DNA from: Pseudomonadota bacterium
GTDB taxonomy: Bacteria; Pseudomonadota; Gammaproteobacteria; Steroidobacterales; Steroidobacteraceae
Direction: 5' to 3'
NCBI GenBank assembly: GCA_021847105.1
Contig: JAJZUT010000009.1
Location: 1 to 64,000 of the forward strand
DNA: 64,000 nucleotides
The notes under the pieces are model-generated. The model was not told the DNA's origin. It searched no databases and worked only from the letters and a program-made list of their open reading frames with translations. The position numbers were made by a program, and so were the translations under genes. Position 1 is the stretch's first letter. Every line of letters starts with the position of its first letter. Of this stretch, positions 27,952 to 38,036 are shown piece after piece.

Positions 27952-29012
27952 AATCGAGCCCGCCCACGCTCACAGCCGACGACACTCGCGCCGCCTGGCG
28001 GCAGCTGGGCTTCGTACTGCTTTCGGTCCGCTTCGTGCAGGGCTGGATCTACTGGGGTGGAGGAAGTCGCCGTTTCATCTATGCCCCTTCCAAGCTCGAC
28101 CCGCACGCGCACAGCTGGATGGCCAATAAGCTTCAGACGGCCATGCCCGGAGCGCTGCTCGGCATGGGGCATGTGGTGGACTATCTGTTGCGCCATTTCA
28201 CGCTCCTGTATGCAGGGCTCATAATCGTCAGCGCTGCTGAGCTGCTGTTCGGGCTGTTTCTGCTCCTTGGCTTCATGACCCGACTGTCGGCGCTGGTGTC
28301 GATCGGTCTGAGCATCCTGCTGATGATGTTGTTCGGCTGGCAGGGCGCGACGTGCATTGACGAGTGGACCATGGCGTCGGCGAACTTCGGCATGGGGCTG
28401 GCACTGTGGCTCGGTGGAGGCGGGGCCATATCAATCGACGCGTGGCTGCTCGCTCGCCATCCGCAGTTGGCCAATCAGCGATGGTTTCGCTGGTTCGGCA
28501 GCGGCCCATGGACTGCCGAGCGCCTGCGGCAATGGAGTGTGCTCGGCGCAGCCGCAACCGTGCTGTTCGTCGTGTCAACGTACAACTACTTCCGTGGCTC
28601 GGTGCTGACGCCATTTCACAGCGGTCCAGTGAGCCCCGCGGCACATCACCTGCGCCTATCAAACGGTCAAGTGCGCGCCGATGGCCAAGTGCGCTTCACT
28701 GCATACCTCGATGCCGGCACACCCGCTGCCCCCGCCAATATCATCCGAGCGGACGTTCTAGACACGCACGCCCGTATCGTCGAGCAGTGGGACAGCGCGG
28801 TCCTTGCGGCCCTCTCACCCCGCGCATTCTTCAACGACTATGCCTACAATCGCTTCCGCCCAGGGTATGCGGGCATCACCGCAGCGGTTGGCGCGCGCGC
28901 CAGAATTACGTTGCCGCCGGCGCGGCACGGCCTGAACCTCTCCGCCGCAGACTACGCACTGGTCCTACATAGCGTGAACGGCCACACATTCACTCTCACC
29001 CTGCGGGAATGA
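27948..29012 (+). CDS. doxDA: Thiosulfate:quinone oxidoreductase-like protein (DoxD-DoxA fusion)
   Basis: The protein has 354 residues from ATG 27948, which overlaps the preceding stop by 4 bp. The N-terminal DoxD part (about residues 15-190) has several membrane segments and family motifs (VRFVQGWIYWGGGSRRFIY, LFGWQGATCIDEWTM, ASANFGMGLAL). After a further membrane span comes an extracytoplasmic DoxA-like domain (about 220-354). In Acidianus, DoxD and DoxA are the two subunits oxidising thiosulfate to tetrathionate and reducing quinone. Together with the DsrE-like and binding proteins it suggests periplasmic sulfur-compound oxidation, possibly of products of the sulfite set free by the neighbouring regulon. 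Confidence 0.83.
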   Translation: MKSSPPTLTADDTRAAWRQLGFVLLSVRFVQGWIYWGGGSRRFIYAPSKLDPHAHSWMANKLQTAMPGALLGMGHVVDYLLRHFTLLYAGLIIVSAAELLFGLFLLLGFMTRLSALVSIGLSILLMMLFGWQGATCIDEWTMASANFGMGLALWLGGGGAISIDAWLLARHPQLANQRWFRWFGSGPWTAERLRQWSVLGAAATVLFVVSTYNYFRGSVLTPFHSGPVSPAAHHLRLSNGQVRADGQVRFTAYLDAGTPAAPANIIRADVLDTHARIVEQWDSAVLAALSPRAFFNDYAYNRFRPGYAGITAAVGARARITLPPARHGLNLSAADYALVLHSVNGHTFTLTLRE

Positions 29013-29847
29013 GCTCTCCTCTCTTGAGCCATCCGCAAATCCGCCGACGTCCGACGGTCGCTGTGGCGGCAGGCCCCCACAGAGCGATCCAACGCTGCGG
29101 CACACACCCGCCTCCCGTCCTCTGCGCACATCCACCGATCTCGATCAGATCTCGGGATCCGAGACTCGCCGTGGCCGGCTTCATCTGGCAGATGTCCCCA
29201 AATTTTGCGCGGAATCACGCTACCCACTGGGTAACACGCCATGTACAATCCGCGCCTTCGCTGCGCTCCGAGGTGAGGCCATGATGACATTCTCACGCAT
29301 CGACCGTGCCACCGGACACGCCCGCCTCGCCGCGGTGACAAGCGCTGCGCACATCATCGGCTCCGGGCCGGCTCTGACCGCACCCCTTCGCCGATCACTG
29401 ACTCTGTGGCTGTGATTTGATGATTCCCGGCAAGGCTTTTCGACCTGCCGCTGCCGCGGAAGCCAGCCGTGACACAACCCACCCCGGTCTCGATTGGGAT
29501 CTGAGGGAAACGAGCCGGCGCCTCCCGACCACATCAGAGCGGGGCGGCACAGCGGTGCACCTCGCCCTCCCCACACCGCTCCGAGTCCGGCCCGACGGCG
29601 GGGGTGGTCTCACGGGCTTCGGGAATGTCACGATTCAGCTGCCGTTTGCGAAGATCAAATCCGGCCACTGCGCCCACGGCACAACCCCGCGACACCGAAC
29701 GCAAATAGTCGGGCTGGCAAAACCCCATGACTTGCCGGACCGACCGCAGCGGCCAGCAGAGCGCAACGCAGCACGCCAGCCGGCGCGACGGGGCCGCCGA
29801 GTGCACAGCGACCACATTGACCACAGCGCACAAGGCGAGGCGATTCC
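29013..29847. other. 835-bp region without a convincing gene
   Basis: Open frames on both strands overlap one another and are rich in Arg/Pro/Ala, as expected of chance frames in GC-rich DNA. I recognise no domain. A 13-bp palindrome TACCCACTGGGTA lies at 29221-29233. The region separates the sulfur operon from the DHA2 permease and might hold a decayed gene or small RNA, but nothing supports either. Confidence 0.5.
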
Positions 29848-31371
29848 GTGCAATCAGTAAAGTCATCTTCTCGCTCTCACAAGCGTTCAGCCAAAGCGGG
29901 CATGAGTGGCCGGGGTCGATGGCAATGGGCCGTGCTCAGCGTCGTATTGATCGGTGCGACGATGTCGGCGCTAGATGTCACCATCGTCAATATTGCCCTG
30001 CCGACGATCAAAGGGGACTTCAAGACGAGTCTCGCGCTGGTGGAGTGGGTTTCCATGGCGTACATGATCGTCCTGGCGCTCGCCCTGCCTGTGGTCGGAC
30101 GTCTGGCCGACATTTTCGGCCGTAGCCGCCTGTACAACATCGGCTTCGGAATCTTCGTCGTTGGCTCAGCGCTTTGTGGCTTTGCTCCCGGAATTTACAC
30201 GCTGGTCATCGCCCGTGCCTTGCAAGCGATTGGCGCAGCACTTCTGCAAGCCAATTCCGTTGCGCTCATCACGCAGGTCTTCCGCAGTCGGGAATTGGGC
30301 CACGCGCTGGGCGCTCAGGCCGCGGTCCAGGGCACGGCAATGGCGCTTGGGCCCTTCATCGGCGCTCTGCTCCTTACGATCGCGAGCTGGCGGTTCATTT
30401 TTTTCGTCAACGTGCCGATCGGCATCGCCGGTGGCATCCTCGCGCGGTACGTTCTGCCGCGCTATCATCCTCATCATCAGGGCGCCAAGATCGACTACCT
30501 GGGCAGCGCGCTGCTGACCGTTGGCTTGATGGGACTTGTGCTGGCGGTCAATAACGCCGGATCGGCAGGCTGGAGATCACCCGTGATTCTCGCGCAGCTC
30601 GCGCTCGGGGCGATCTGTCTCGCAGGGTTTGTCGCCACGGAACTGCTGGTGAAACATCCGACCATCGACTTGCGGCTGTTCCGTCGCTACACGATCGCCG
30701 CAGGCAATATCACCGGCTTTCTTGCCTACTACGCGCTGTTCGCCGTCCTGTTTCTGCTGCCGTTTTATTTCGAGCAGGTTCTCGGATACAGCGCAGCACG
30801 CACCGGCATCATGCTGACGGCGGTACCGTTCTCCATGGCTCTTCTTGCGCCGTTTGCCGGCCGCGCGAGCGATCGTTTGGGGTCACGAATGTTTCTCGTC
30901 ACCGGGTCACTGCTGCTCGCGCTCGGCTCCTTCCTGCTCATCTTTGCGCCGAGCACTTCGCGTCCAGCGGAACTCATCGTGGCAATGTTCGTCCTAGGCG
31001 CCGGTCTCGGCGCATTTACTCCGGCGAACAACCGCGCCACCATGGCGGCGACCCCGCGCGACAAGCTCGGCATGACCGGAGGACTGCTCAACATGATGCG
31101 CTCTCTCGGAGTCATTCTTGGAGTCGACATCTCAGGAATGGTCTTTCTCGCCGTCGGTAGCGCGCACGTGACGGCCGGCCAGCAGAGCCTGCGCCAGGAC
31201 CGCGAGGCACTCGTATTCGCCAGCAAGCCGGCCTTCATGGACGGCTTTCACATGGTCATGGTGACGCTGGTCGGAGTTTCGCTCCTCTGCGCACTCTTTT
31301 CATTCTTCCGCAGGAATGAAGGCGGTAGGAGCATGCAATCGGTCGCCGGTGAGGCGATTGAGCTTGCCTGA
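29848..31371 (+). CDS. DHA2-family MFS drug:proton antiporter (14 TM, EmrB/QacA-like)
   Basis: The protein has 507 residues from GTG 29848, or 489 from ATG 29902; the latter keeps the first membrane span and is also plausible. It has 14 predicted spans. Helix 1 carries ALDVTIVNIALPTIK, the D-V-T/S-I-V-N-V-A-L-P signature of DHA2 exporters, and loop 2-3 has GRLADIFGRSRLY. No EmrA-like membrane-fusion gene is adjacent and no TetR/MarR regulator is seen. It probably exports toxic hydrophobic compounds; the substrate is unknown. Confidence 0.87.
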   Translation: MQSVKSSSRSHKRSAKAGMSGRGRWQWAVLSVVLIGATMSALDVTIVNIALPTIKGDFKTSLALVEWVSMAYMIVLALALPVVGRLADIFGRSRLYNIGFGIFVVGSALCGFAPGIYTLVIARALQAIGAALLQANSVALITQVFRSRELGHALGAQAAVQGTAMALGPFIGALLLTIASWRFIFFVNVPIGIAGGILARYVLPRYHPHHQGAKIDYLGSALLTVGLMGLVLAVNNAGSAGWRSPVILAQLALGAICLAGFVATELLVKHPTIDLRLFRRYTIAAGNITGFLAYYALFAVLFLLPFYFEQVLGYSAARTGIMLTAVPFSMALLAPFAGRASDRLGSRMFLVTGSLLLALGSFLLIFAPSTSRPAELIVAMFVLGAGLGAFTPANNRATMAATPRDKLGMTGGLLNMMRSLGVILGVDISGMVFLAVGSAHVTAGQQSLRQDREALVFASKPAFMDGFHMVMVTLVGVSLLCALFSFFRRNEGGRSMQSVAGEAIELA

Positions 31372-31396
31372 GGATCCCCAAGTGTGGCCGATGCAT

Positions 31397-31425
31397 CCCC
31401 TCAGCGGAGCGTGCGCTCCGAGGGG
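31397..31425 (+). terminator. GC-rich hairpin after the DHA2 permease gene
   Basis: CGGAGCG (31405-31411) pairs with CGCTCCG (31414-31420), extended by CCCCT/AGGGG outside a small bulge. It lies 26 bp after the stop codon and lacks a T run. A second inverted repeat (31525-31559) precedes the convergent gene. Together they may insulate the two convergent transcripts. Confidence 0.45.
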
Positions 31426-31577
31426 CAGGCAACAAGGCGGCAGCACGACTCACCCCTGCGACCCCGCATCGGCACGGAATGAGTTTGACACTCTGCCCGC
31501 CAGTGCTCGGACTGCTGCTTAGCAGACGAGCCCCTCTGCAGTGCACAAAGGGGCGCGTCTGCGCACACTGGCCCACG

Positions 31578-34500
31578 CTAGTCCACTTGCGGCGCTTGCC
31601 CTACGGTGAGCGGCTTGCCTGCTCCCAGAGTCGGTGCACCTGCTGCATAGGCAGCCCGGTCATACGCGGCCACCTCTCCGGACAGCAGAGCGTTGTAGAC
31701 GGCGAGCTTGGCGTCCAACTCGATCGCGAGCTCCCGGGTGATCTGCACCAGAGGCTCCGTCGGCGCCTGCACGCCGAGGCCGGCCAGAGTCGACGCATTC
31801 AGCTCGAGCGCATCATGCAGATCGGTGAGCTGGTGGAGGTTGTCCTCAATGACCTTGTGCTGCACTTTCGGGTTATAGACAGAATTCTTAAGCCTCGCGA
31901 GCTCCAGCGAGAGCTTCTTCCCGCGCGCGAGCAACGGCCCAGCCGCACGTGCCTGACGCTGTCCGGCCGGATCGATGCCATTCGCCTCGGCTATAACGGC
32001 CCGGCGATATGCGTCGAGCCGTGACTGCATCGCGCTGATACGGTTCAACATGCGATTCATGGCGTCGACCTGCGAACGGGCCTCAAGAGCAAGCTGCAGG
32101 GCACGGCGCTGCGCAGCCAGCGCGGGCGGCTGATTTGGGTCAGCGATGACGCGGGCGGTGGTCGTCTCGGTGCGCCCGGCAACGCTGACCGTAATCGAGT
32201 ACGTCCCCGGCAACACTTGCGGCTCGAGTGGCAGCGCCCACTCCGGCGGCGCTCCCTGCAACGGCGATTTCTCAAAATCCACGGCCGTAGGCCGATCGTA
32301 GCGCAGGTTCCAGACAAAGCGATTCAGACCGAACTGGGCCGGTCCGTAGCGGGTGGCAATCAGCTCGCCATGCGCGTCACGGATCTGGATTCGCACCGGC
32401 GTCTGATGCAGTTCCCGCTGACGCGCGCTCGGCTGCAGAGTTCGGGGGAGGCTGTAATCGATCACGACGCCATCCGGCGCATTCGGGGTGACAAACGACG
32501 GTTCCGCGCCTTCCCCGCGACTCCAACGCTGGTATTCGACGCCAGCTCGGGGCGTGAACAGCTTCAGTTGCGTCGGAACGGCAGCAGGATTGAGCGCGGC
32601 TACGGATCCAAAATGATCCAATACCCACAGACCACGGCCGTGGCTTGCCAACACCAAGTCGCCGCGGACGAACTTCAGATCGAAGACCGGCATCGTCGGC
32701 AGGTTGCTCTTGAGCGCCGTCCATTGCCGCCCGCCGTCACGCGAAATCCAGACACCACGCATGGTGCCTGCCGCCAGGACCTGCGGATCATTTGGGTCAG
32801 CACGCACAACCATCACCGCAGCATCTTCCGGCAGGCCCCTGCCGATCGATCGCCAGTGCCTACCGTAATCCGTGGTTGCATAGGCGTACGGTCGATTATC
32901 ACCAAGTTCATGAGCATCGACCGCGACATACGCAGTGCCCGGATCAGATGGTGAGACATCTATCTGGTAAACACGCGCCCAAGCCGGAGCTCCAGGGGGA
33001 GTGACCGTGCTCCAGCGCTTCCCCCCGTCGCGGGTGACGGACACCAGGCCGTCGTCGGTACCCACCCAGATCACGCTTGGATTGCTCGAGGCGATCTGGA
33101 TAGAGAGAATAGTGTCGTACGTCTCGGCGCCGGACAGATCGTAGTTGATCGGCCCGCCTGAGAGCTGCTGCTTCGCTCTGTCATTGCGGGTCAGATCGGG
33201 ACTGATCGCTTGCCAGTGCAGTCCTCCGTCAGAGGAGCGCAGCAGCACGTTGCCGCCGAGGTAGACTCTGTTCGCGTCGCGCGGGTCGACCGCAATCGGC
33301 GGGGTCCAGTTGAAGCGGATTTTCTGCTCGTAAGTCGGCAAATCGTTGACATAGCCCGGACCGTGCAGATAGGGCATGATGAACAGCGATTGCTTAGTTC
33401 TGCGGTCGAACCTCACAATCGAGCCGTCCTCGGCATCCGCATAGATGATGTCCGGATTCGACGGCGCAGGCACCGCATACTCGCCGTCCCCCCCGACAAC
33501 AGTAAACCAGTCCTGGCCGGAAACGACTGAGTCTGCCAGCGATGAAGAAGGGCCGCACCAGGCACTGTTGTCCTGCAGACCCGTGCACAGATCGTAGGGC
33601 GTGCGGCTGTCTGCGGCGACCGAATACGTCTGCTCGATCGGCATGCCATCGAGGAACCGCCACGTCTTGCCGCCATCGAGGGACAGATACGCGCCGCCGT
33701 CGTTGCCCTGGATCATGCGCTTCGGATCGCTCGGATCGATCCACATCGCGTGATGATCGACGTGCACCGAGGAGTCGATTGCCCGCACGGTCTTGCCGCC
33801 ATCATTGGACTCCAGAAGCTGAAAGCCGAGGAAGTACACGCGATCGGCGTTATCCGGCGCTACATCGAGCGTCGTGAAATAGAACCCTCGCACATTTAGA
33901 GCATGGTTGTCCGACACTTCGTGCCATTGAGTACCAAGATCGTTGGACACGAACAACGCCCCTTTGCCGATCGGAGCCTCGAGCAGAGCGTAGATGCGCT
34001 GCGGATCACTCGGCGCAAATGCCAGTCCGATTCGCCCGATCGGTCCAGCCGGCAGTCCTGCGCGCAGCCGCTTCCAGGTCTGGCCGCCATCGGTCGAGCG
34101 CCAGATCCCGGACCCTGGTCCCCCGTCATGGAGCATCCAGGGCTGGCGGTATGCTTGCCAGGTCGCCGCAAGCAGCACTTTCCCGTTGCCAGGCTGCATC
34201 GCGACATCGATAGCCCCCGTCTGGTCGTTGACGTACAACGACCTGCGCCATGTTTTCCCGCCGTCGTTGGTCACGAATATGCCCCGGTCCGGGCCGGGCC
34301 GCCATGTCTGTCCCAGGGCGGCGACGACCACGTGGTCCGGGTCGTGCGGATCCACAACGATGCGGCCGATCTGCCCGACGTGCCGCAATCCCATTCGTCG
34401 CCACGTCCTGCCCGCGTCGGTCGACAGATACACGCCTGCACCGGGGATCACATCATTGCGAATGTTCGCTTCCCCTGTACCCACCCAGACCAGGTTGGGA

Positions 34501-34850
34501 TTTGAAGGGGCCAGGGCGATAGCCCCGATTGAACTCGTCGCCTCATGGGTAAAGATTGCCTGCCAATGCAGACCACCGTCCGTACTCTTGAATACCCCGC
34601 CGCCCGCTGAACCGACGTAGTAGACCCTTGGGTTACCTGGGATGCCGGCAACTGCCGTGACCCGTCCGCCGGCTATCGCCGGACCCAGATTGCGGAAATG
34701 AACGTGCGCGAAAACGTCCTGCGAAGCAGCCGACTTGCCGCCTGAAGGACTCGCGACGGCGATAGTGAACGCACATGACGCAGCGAGCATCACTGCCGCG
34801 ATCCGCCTCATCACAGACTGCCCGATCATTGCTGCCCCCTGCTGTACCAC
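31578..34850 (-). CDS. Large exported BNR/sortilin-type beta-propeller protein
   Basis: The protein has 1,090 residues; internal ATGs at codons 8 and 14 are equally good starts and place the signal peptide (MRRIAAVMLAASCAFTIAVA) at the N-terminus. The body is made of repeated sialidase-type Asp boxes such as STDGGLHWQ, STDAGRTWR, TNDGGKTWRR, SNDLGTQWHE and SRDGGRQWTA, spaced to form large propellers. A C-terminal alpha-helical region of about 200 residues (QRRALQLALEARSQVDAMN and following) completes it. Such glycosyl-hydrolase-annotated proteins are common in soil proteobacteria and lack a known activity. It is probably periplasmic or secreted. It is transcribed alone, divergent from the phosphoesterase at 35118. 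Confidence 0.85.
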   Translation of the reverse strand: MVQQGAAMIGQSVMRRIAAVMLAASCAFTIAVASPSGGKSAASQDVFAHVHFRNLGPAIAGGRVTAVAGIPGNPRVYYVGSAGGGVFKSTDGGLHWQAIFTHEATSSIGAIALAPSNPNLVWVGTGEANIRNDVIPGAGVYLSTDAGRTWRRMGLRHVGQIGRIVVDPHDPDHVVVAALGQTWRPGPDRGIFVTNDGGKTWRRSLYVNDQTGAIDVAMQPGNGKVLLAATWQAYRQPWMLHDGGPGSGIWRSTDGGQTWKRLRAGLPAGPIGRIGLAFAPSDPQRIYALLEAPIGKGALFVSNDLGTQWHEVSDNHALNVRGFYFTTLDVAPDNADRVYFLGFQLLESNDGGKTVRAIDSSVHVDHHAMWIDPSDPKRMIQGNDGGAYLSLDGGKTWRFLDGMPIEQTYSVAADSRTPYDLCTGLQDNSAWCGPSSSLADSVVSGQDWFTVVGGDGEYAVPAPSNPDIIYADAEDGSIVRFDRRTKQSLFIMPYLHGPGYVNDLPTYEQKIRFNWTPPIAVDPRDANRVYLGGNVLLRSSDGGLHWQAISPDLTRNDRAKQQLSGGPINYDLSGAETYDTILSIQIASSNPSVIWVGTDDGLVSVTRDGGKRWSTVTPPGAPAWARVYQIDVSPSDPGTAYVAVDAHELGDNRPYAYATTDYGRHWRSIGRGLPEDAAVMVVRADPNDPQVLAAGTMRGVWISRDGGRQWTALKSNLPTMPVFDLKFVRGDLVLASHGRGLWVLDHFGSVAALNPAAVPTQLKLFTPRAGVEYQRWSRGEGAEPSFVTPNAPDGVVIDYSLPRTLQPSARQRELHQTPVRIQIRDAHGELIATRYGPAQFGLNRFVWNLRYDRPTAVDFEKSPLQGAPPEWALPLEPQVLPGTYSITVSVAGRTETTTARVIADPNQPPALAAQRRALQLALEARSQVDAMNRMLNRISAMQSRLDAYRRAVIAEANGIDPAGQRQARAAGPLLARGKKLSLELARLKNSVYNPKVQHKVIEDNLHQLTDLHDALELNASTLAGLGVQAPTEPLVQITRELAIELDAKLAVYNALLSGEVAAYDRAAYAAGAPTLGAGKPLTVGQAPQVD

Positions 34851-35117
34851 TCACGACCCGCGGAACAAGCCGCGAACCCCCTGGGATGGACGGTACCGAG
34901 ACCCTGCCCTGGACGCAACCCGCTCCGTCGAGCGGGCTGCACCGGCCGTCTCATGGATGCCCGGGCGCGTGCTCGCACTTCGTACGCGCAACGTCCCGGC
35001 CGACTTGCACCGCGCGCCGGCACCATTCAAACCGCATGGCGCAATATTTCAATAATGCACTCACGAGCCCCATTGCATAATGGCTTAATCTTCATCCGGG
35101 CTCCCGAGGGCATTCCC

Positions 35118-37016
35118 ATGACGATCCGGCGATTCACGGCTTCCATGCTGCTGTCCAGTTGCCTCGCACTCGGTACGGTGCCGGCGTGCCTCGCTGCTAC
35201 CGGCCACACCCGCCAGCCACCGGAACGTACCTTGACCCCGATCAAGCACGTCATCCTGATCATTGGCGAGAACCATACCTTCGACAATCTGTTTGGGACA
35301 TACGTACCGCCCAAGGGTCAAACGGTGTGGAACCTTCTCTCGATGGGCATCGTGACCGCAAACGGCACGCCAGGCCCCAACGCCGCATTGGCTCGCCAGT
35401 GGCAAGCCACCGATACGTCCGTTTACTCCCCCCACCCAGCCCGGACTCGCCCGTTCGCAATGTTACCGGCCCTCAATACCGGTGCCGCCGTTGCCAAGCC
35501 TCGCTTCGCCACGCTTGAGCAGGCGCTGCAGCGCGAGCATGGTCTGCCGCGCTCGGACATGCACCTGCTGCTGACTGGCACAACAGGGCAGTCCGCAAAC
35601 GTTCCCGATGCGCGCTTTCCGGGACAATTTGCGAACGCGCCCATCGACGTCACCCGCTATGTGCCTTATGACTCGTACTGGGTCAGTCCCGTCCACCGCC
35701 TCTTCCAGATGCGCCAGGAACTCGACTGCTCACCGAGAGCCATGACAGCGGCCAATCCGAGCGGCTGCCGCGCGGATCTGTTTCCCTGGGTAGAAATCAC
35801 GGTCGGCGCGGGCAGCAACGGTATGCCGCGACCGGCGAACTATGATGATCAGACCACCCATGAAGGGCCGGTCGCCATGACCTTCTATAATATGGCCCGC
35901 GGCGACGTCCCTTATCTCGCCAAACTGGCGCGCGAATACGCACTCGCAGACAACTATCATCAAGCAGCGCTCGGCGGCACCGGCGCCAATCACATCATGT
36001 TCGGCTATGGCACCCTCATCTATTACGAGGACTCCCATGGCCGCGCCGCGCGTCCACCCGCGAATCAGATCGACAATCCGAATCCCGAACCGGGCACCAA
36101 TAACTGGTATCAGCAGGACGGGTACAACGGCGGTTCGTACACCAAGTGCGCCGACCCGAGTCAGCCCGGAGTGGCGCCCGTCGACCAATATCTCGCAGCC
36201 CTCCCCTATACGGTGTTCAACCACGGCGACTGCCGACCCAATGCCTATTATCTGGTCAACAATTACGAACCCGGCTACCACGGCAACGGCACTGCAGCGC
36301 CTCTCGGACCGACGCAATTCACCGTTCCCCCGACCCGTGAGGACAATTTAGGGTTGCTGCTCACTCGGCATCACGTCACTTGGAAGTACTACGGCGAGGG
36401 CTGGCAGGGCGGCCGCCTGCGCAAGCACCTCGGGCGCTATTGCCATATCTGCGATCCGTTTCTGTACTCGCAACAGATCATGACCAATCCCGCGCTGCGG
36501 GCGAACAACGCAGGGCTGCGCAATCTGTACGCCGACATCCGCCACGGCTCGCTGCCCGATGTATCCATCGTCAAGCCCGACGAATTACTCGACGGCCACC
36601 CCGCTTCCTCCAAGGTCGACCTGCTCGAGGGATTCGTCCGCAAGATCATCGACATGGTCCACTCACGCCCCGCGTTGTGGAAGAACACGGCAATCATGAT
36701 CACAATGGATGAGGGCGGCGGCTTCTACGATGAGGGCTACGTGCAGTCGATCGACTTTTTCGGCGACGGCACCCGCGTGCCACTCATCGTGGTATCCCGC
36801 TATTCGCGTGGCGGACGCGTCGTGCACACCTATTATGACCACGTATCATTCGACAAATTTGTCGAGGCCAACTGGGAAATTCACCAGCGCATCTCCGCCT
36901 ACAGCCGCGACAACCTGCCGAATCCCATTGCCTCACCAGCCAATCCTTACGTACCGCTCAATCAGCCCGCCATCGGGGATCTGATGAATATGTTCGACTT
37001 CAAGCACCCGCGGTAA
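35118..37016 (+). CDS. Exported phosphoesterase family protein (phospholipase C/acid phosphatase type)
   Basis: The protein has 632 residues from ATG 35118. The frame is open further upstream, but this ATG has a GAGGG site and begins a signal peptide (MTIRRFTASMLLSSCLALG). The catalytic start of the family is clear: HVILIIGENHTFDNLFGTY, with metal ligand Glu and nucleophile Thr. Later come a GGTGANHIMFGYG stretch and a metal-binding MITMDEGGGFYDEGYV, then a C-terminal YYDHVSFDKFVE. It should release phosphate from organic phosphate esters or phospholipids in the periplasm. Two more members of this superfamily are in the window (58715 and 60530), pointing to a strong phosphorus-scavenging capacity. 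Confidence 0.87.
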   Translation: MTIRRFTASMLLSSCLALGTVPACLAATGHTRQPPERTLTPIKHVILIIGENHTFDNLFGTYVPPKGQTVWNLLSMGIVTANGTPGPNAALARQWQATDTSVYSPHPARTRPFAMLPALNTGAAVAKPRFATLEQALQREHGLPRSDMHLLLTGTTGQSANVPDARFPGQFANAPIDVTRYVPYDSYWVSPVHRLFQMRQELDCSPRAMTAANPSGCRADLFPWVEITVGAGSNGMPRPANYDDQTTHEGPVAMTFYNMARGDVPYLAKLAREYALADNYHQAALGGTGANHIMFGYGTLIYYEDSHGRAARPPANQIDNPNPEPGTNNWYQQDGYNGGSYTKCADPSQPGVAPVDQYLAALPYTVFNHGDCRPNAYYLVNNYEPGYHGNGTAAPLGPTQFTVPPTREDNLGLLLTRHHVTWKYYGEGWQGGRLRKHLGRYCHICDPFLYSQQIMTNPALRANNAGLRNLYADIRHGSLPDVSIVKPDELLDGHPASSKVDLLEGFVRKIIDMVHSRPALWKNTAIMITMDEGGGFYDEGYVQSIDFFGDGTRVPLIVVSRYSRGGRVVHTYYDHVSFDKFVEANWEIHQRISAYSRDNLPNPIASPANPYVPLNQPAIGDLMNMFDFKHPR

Positions 37017-37135
37017 ACCTGCTCGGCCCCGCTCGCGCATCAGACGGCCGTTCTGTCGGTCGGCTGCGCCCCCGAACCCGCGGCGCAGCCGACCGGAGCG
37101 GCACGCACCCGAGTAACCCACCGTCGCGCCGGCAC

Positions 37136-37987
37136 CTAACTCCTGACGCGCACCTTGCCTCGAGCAGCCCGCACCAAGTCACTGCGCAGCCGACCACAAC
37201 TTGCCGCGACGATCGAGTTGCACCGAACAAGCCGCTTCGCCTCCACCTCTCCGTGCAAATCGCCGATCACACCACCGGCTTCGGTCACACACGGCACCAG
37301 AGCCGCGATGTCCCAAGGCTTCATGAACGGATCCACTGCCGCATCAAGGACTCCACGGCAGACGAGCGCATACTGCACGCAGTCACCCACCATTCTTAAT
37401 CGGCCGACCGCCTGCGCCAGCCTCAGCACTTCTACACCACCGGGCCTCTCATACCAGCCCTTCTCCTTCACCATGGTCATGCCGACCTTGGCCTGCGACA
37501 TGGGGCGCGGCGCTGCGACCCGAATGCGTCGTGGCGCACCGCCCGCATGCTGCAACCAGCAGCCATGTCCGATCGCTGCATACGTCGTCTCCCCCAGAGA
37601 CGGTAGGTGGATACAGCCCAGCACCGGGACTCCGTCGACGATCAGCGACACCAGGCTGCCGAACATCGGCATGCCGATGGCATAAGACGCCGTACCGTCG
37701 ATCGGATCCACGAGCCAACAACGTCCACGCTCCAAGAGCGTGCCCCCGTACTCTTCCCCGTAGAATTCATCACGCGGCCACGCGGTGCTCAGGCACGCCC
37801 GCAACATCCGCTCTGCTGCCTTATCCGCCAAGGTAACCTCACTGCCGTCCGGTTTGACTCCGACGCCCACCAGCGGCCGCCCCTGCAGGATGATTGCATC
37901 CGATTCGCGCAACGCGGCAAAAAGAACGCTCATTGTGGCGCGGAATTCGCGCGGGGATAAGCGCGGTGCAGTGACTCGCGAACTCAT
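37136..37987 (-). CDS. Inositol monophosphatase family protein (HisN-like phosphatase)
   Basis: The protein has 283 residues and is cytoplasmic. The Mg-binding motif appears as LVDPIDGTASYAIG and the upstream Glu in GEEYGGTL; the C-terminal metal motif reads MKPWDIAALVPCVTEAGG. This matches inositol-1-phosphate/histidinol-phosphate phosphatases of about 260-280 residues. It is transcribed away from the TonB receptor at 38137, with the Pho-box region between them. Bringing a sugar- or inositol-phosphate into use of its phosphate would fit the neighbours; histidine biosynthesis (HisN) is the main alternative. Confidence 0.85.
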   Translation of the reverse strand: MSSRVTAPRLSPREFRATMSVLFAALRESDAIILQGRPLVGVGVKPDGSEVTLADKAAERMLRACLSTAWPRDEFYGEEYGGTLLERGRCWLVDPIDGTASYAIGMPMFGSLVSLIVDGVPVLGCIHLPSLGETTYAAIGHGCWLQHAGGAPRRIRVAAPRPMSQAKVGMTMVKEKGWYERPGGVEVLRLAQAVGRLRMVGDCVQYALVCRGVLDAAVDPFMKPWDIAALVPCVTEAGGVIGDLHGEVEAKRLVRCNSIVAASCGRLRSDLVRAARGKVRVRS

Positions 37988-38036
37988 GAAGACACTCCTG
38001 AGAGCAACTGTGACACAACGGACAGTGTACGCCCCT

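Noticed and set aside
29395..29866. Overlapping frames of 78-147 codons in the 835-bp gap
   Set aside because: Mutually overlapping on both strands, low-complexity composition, no family features.
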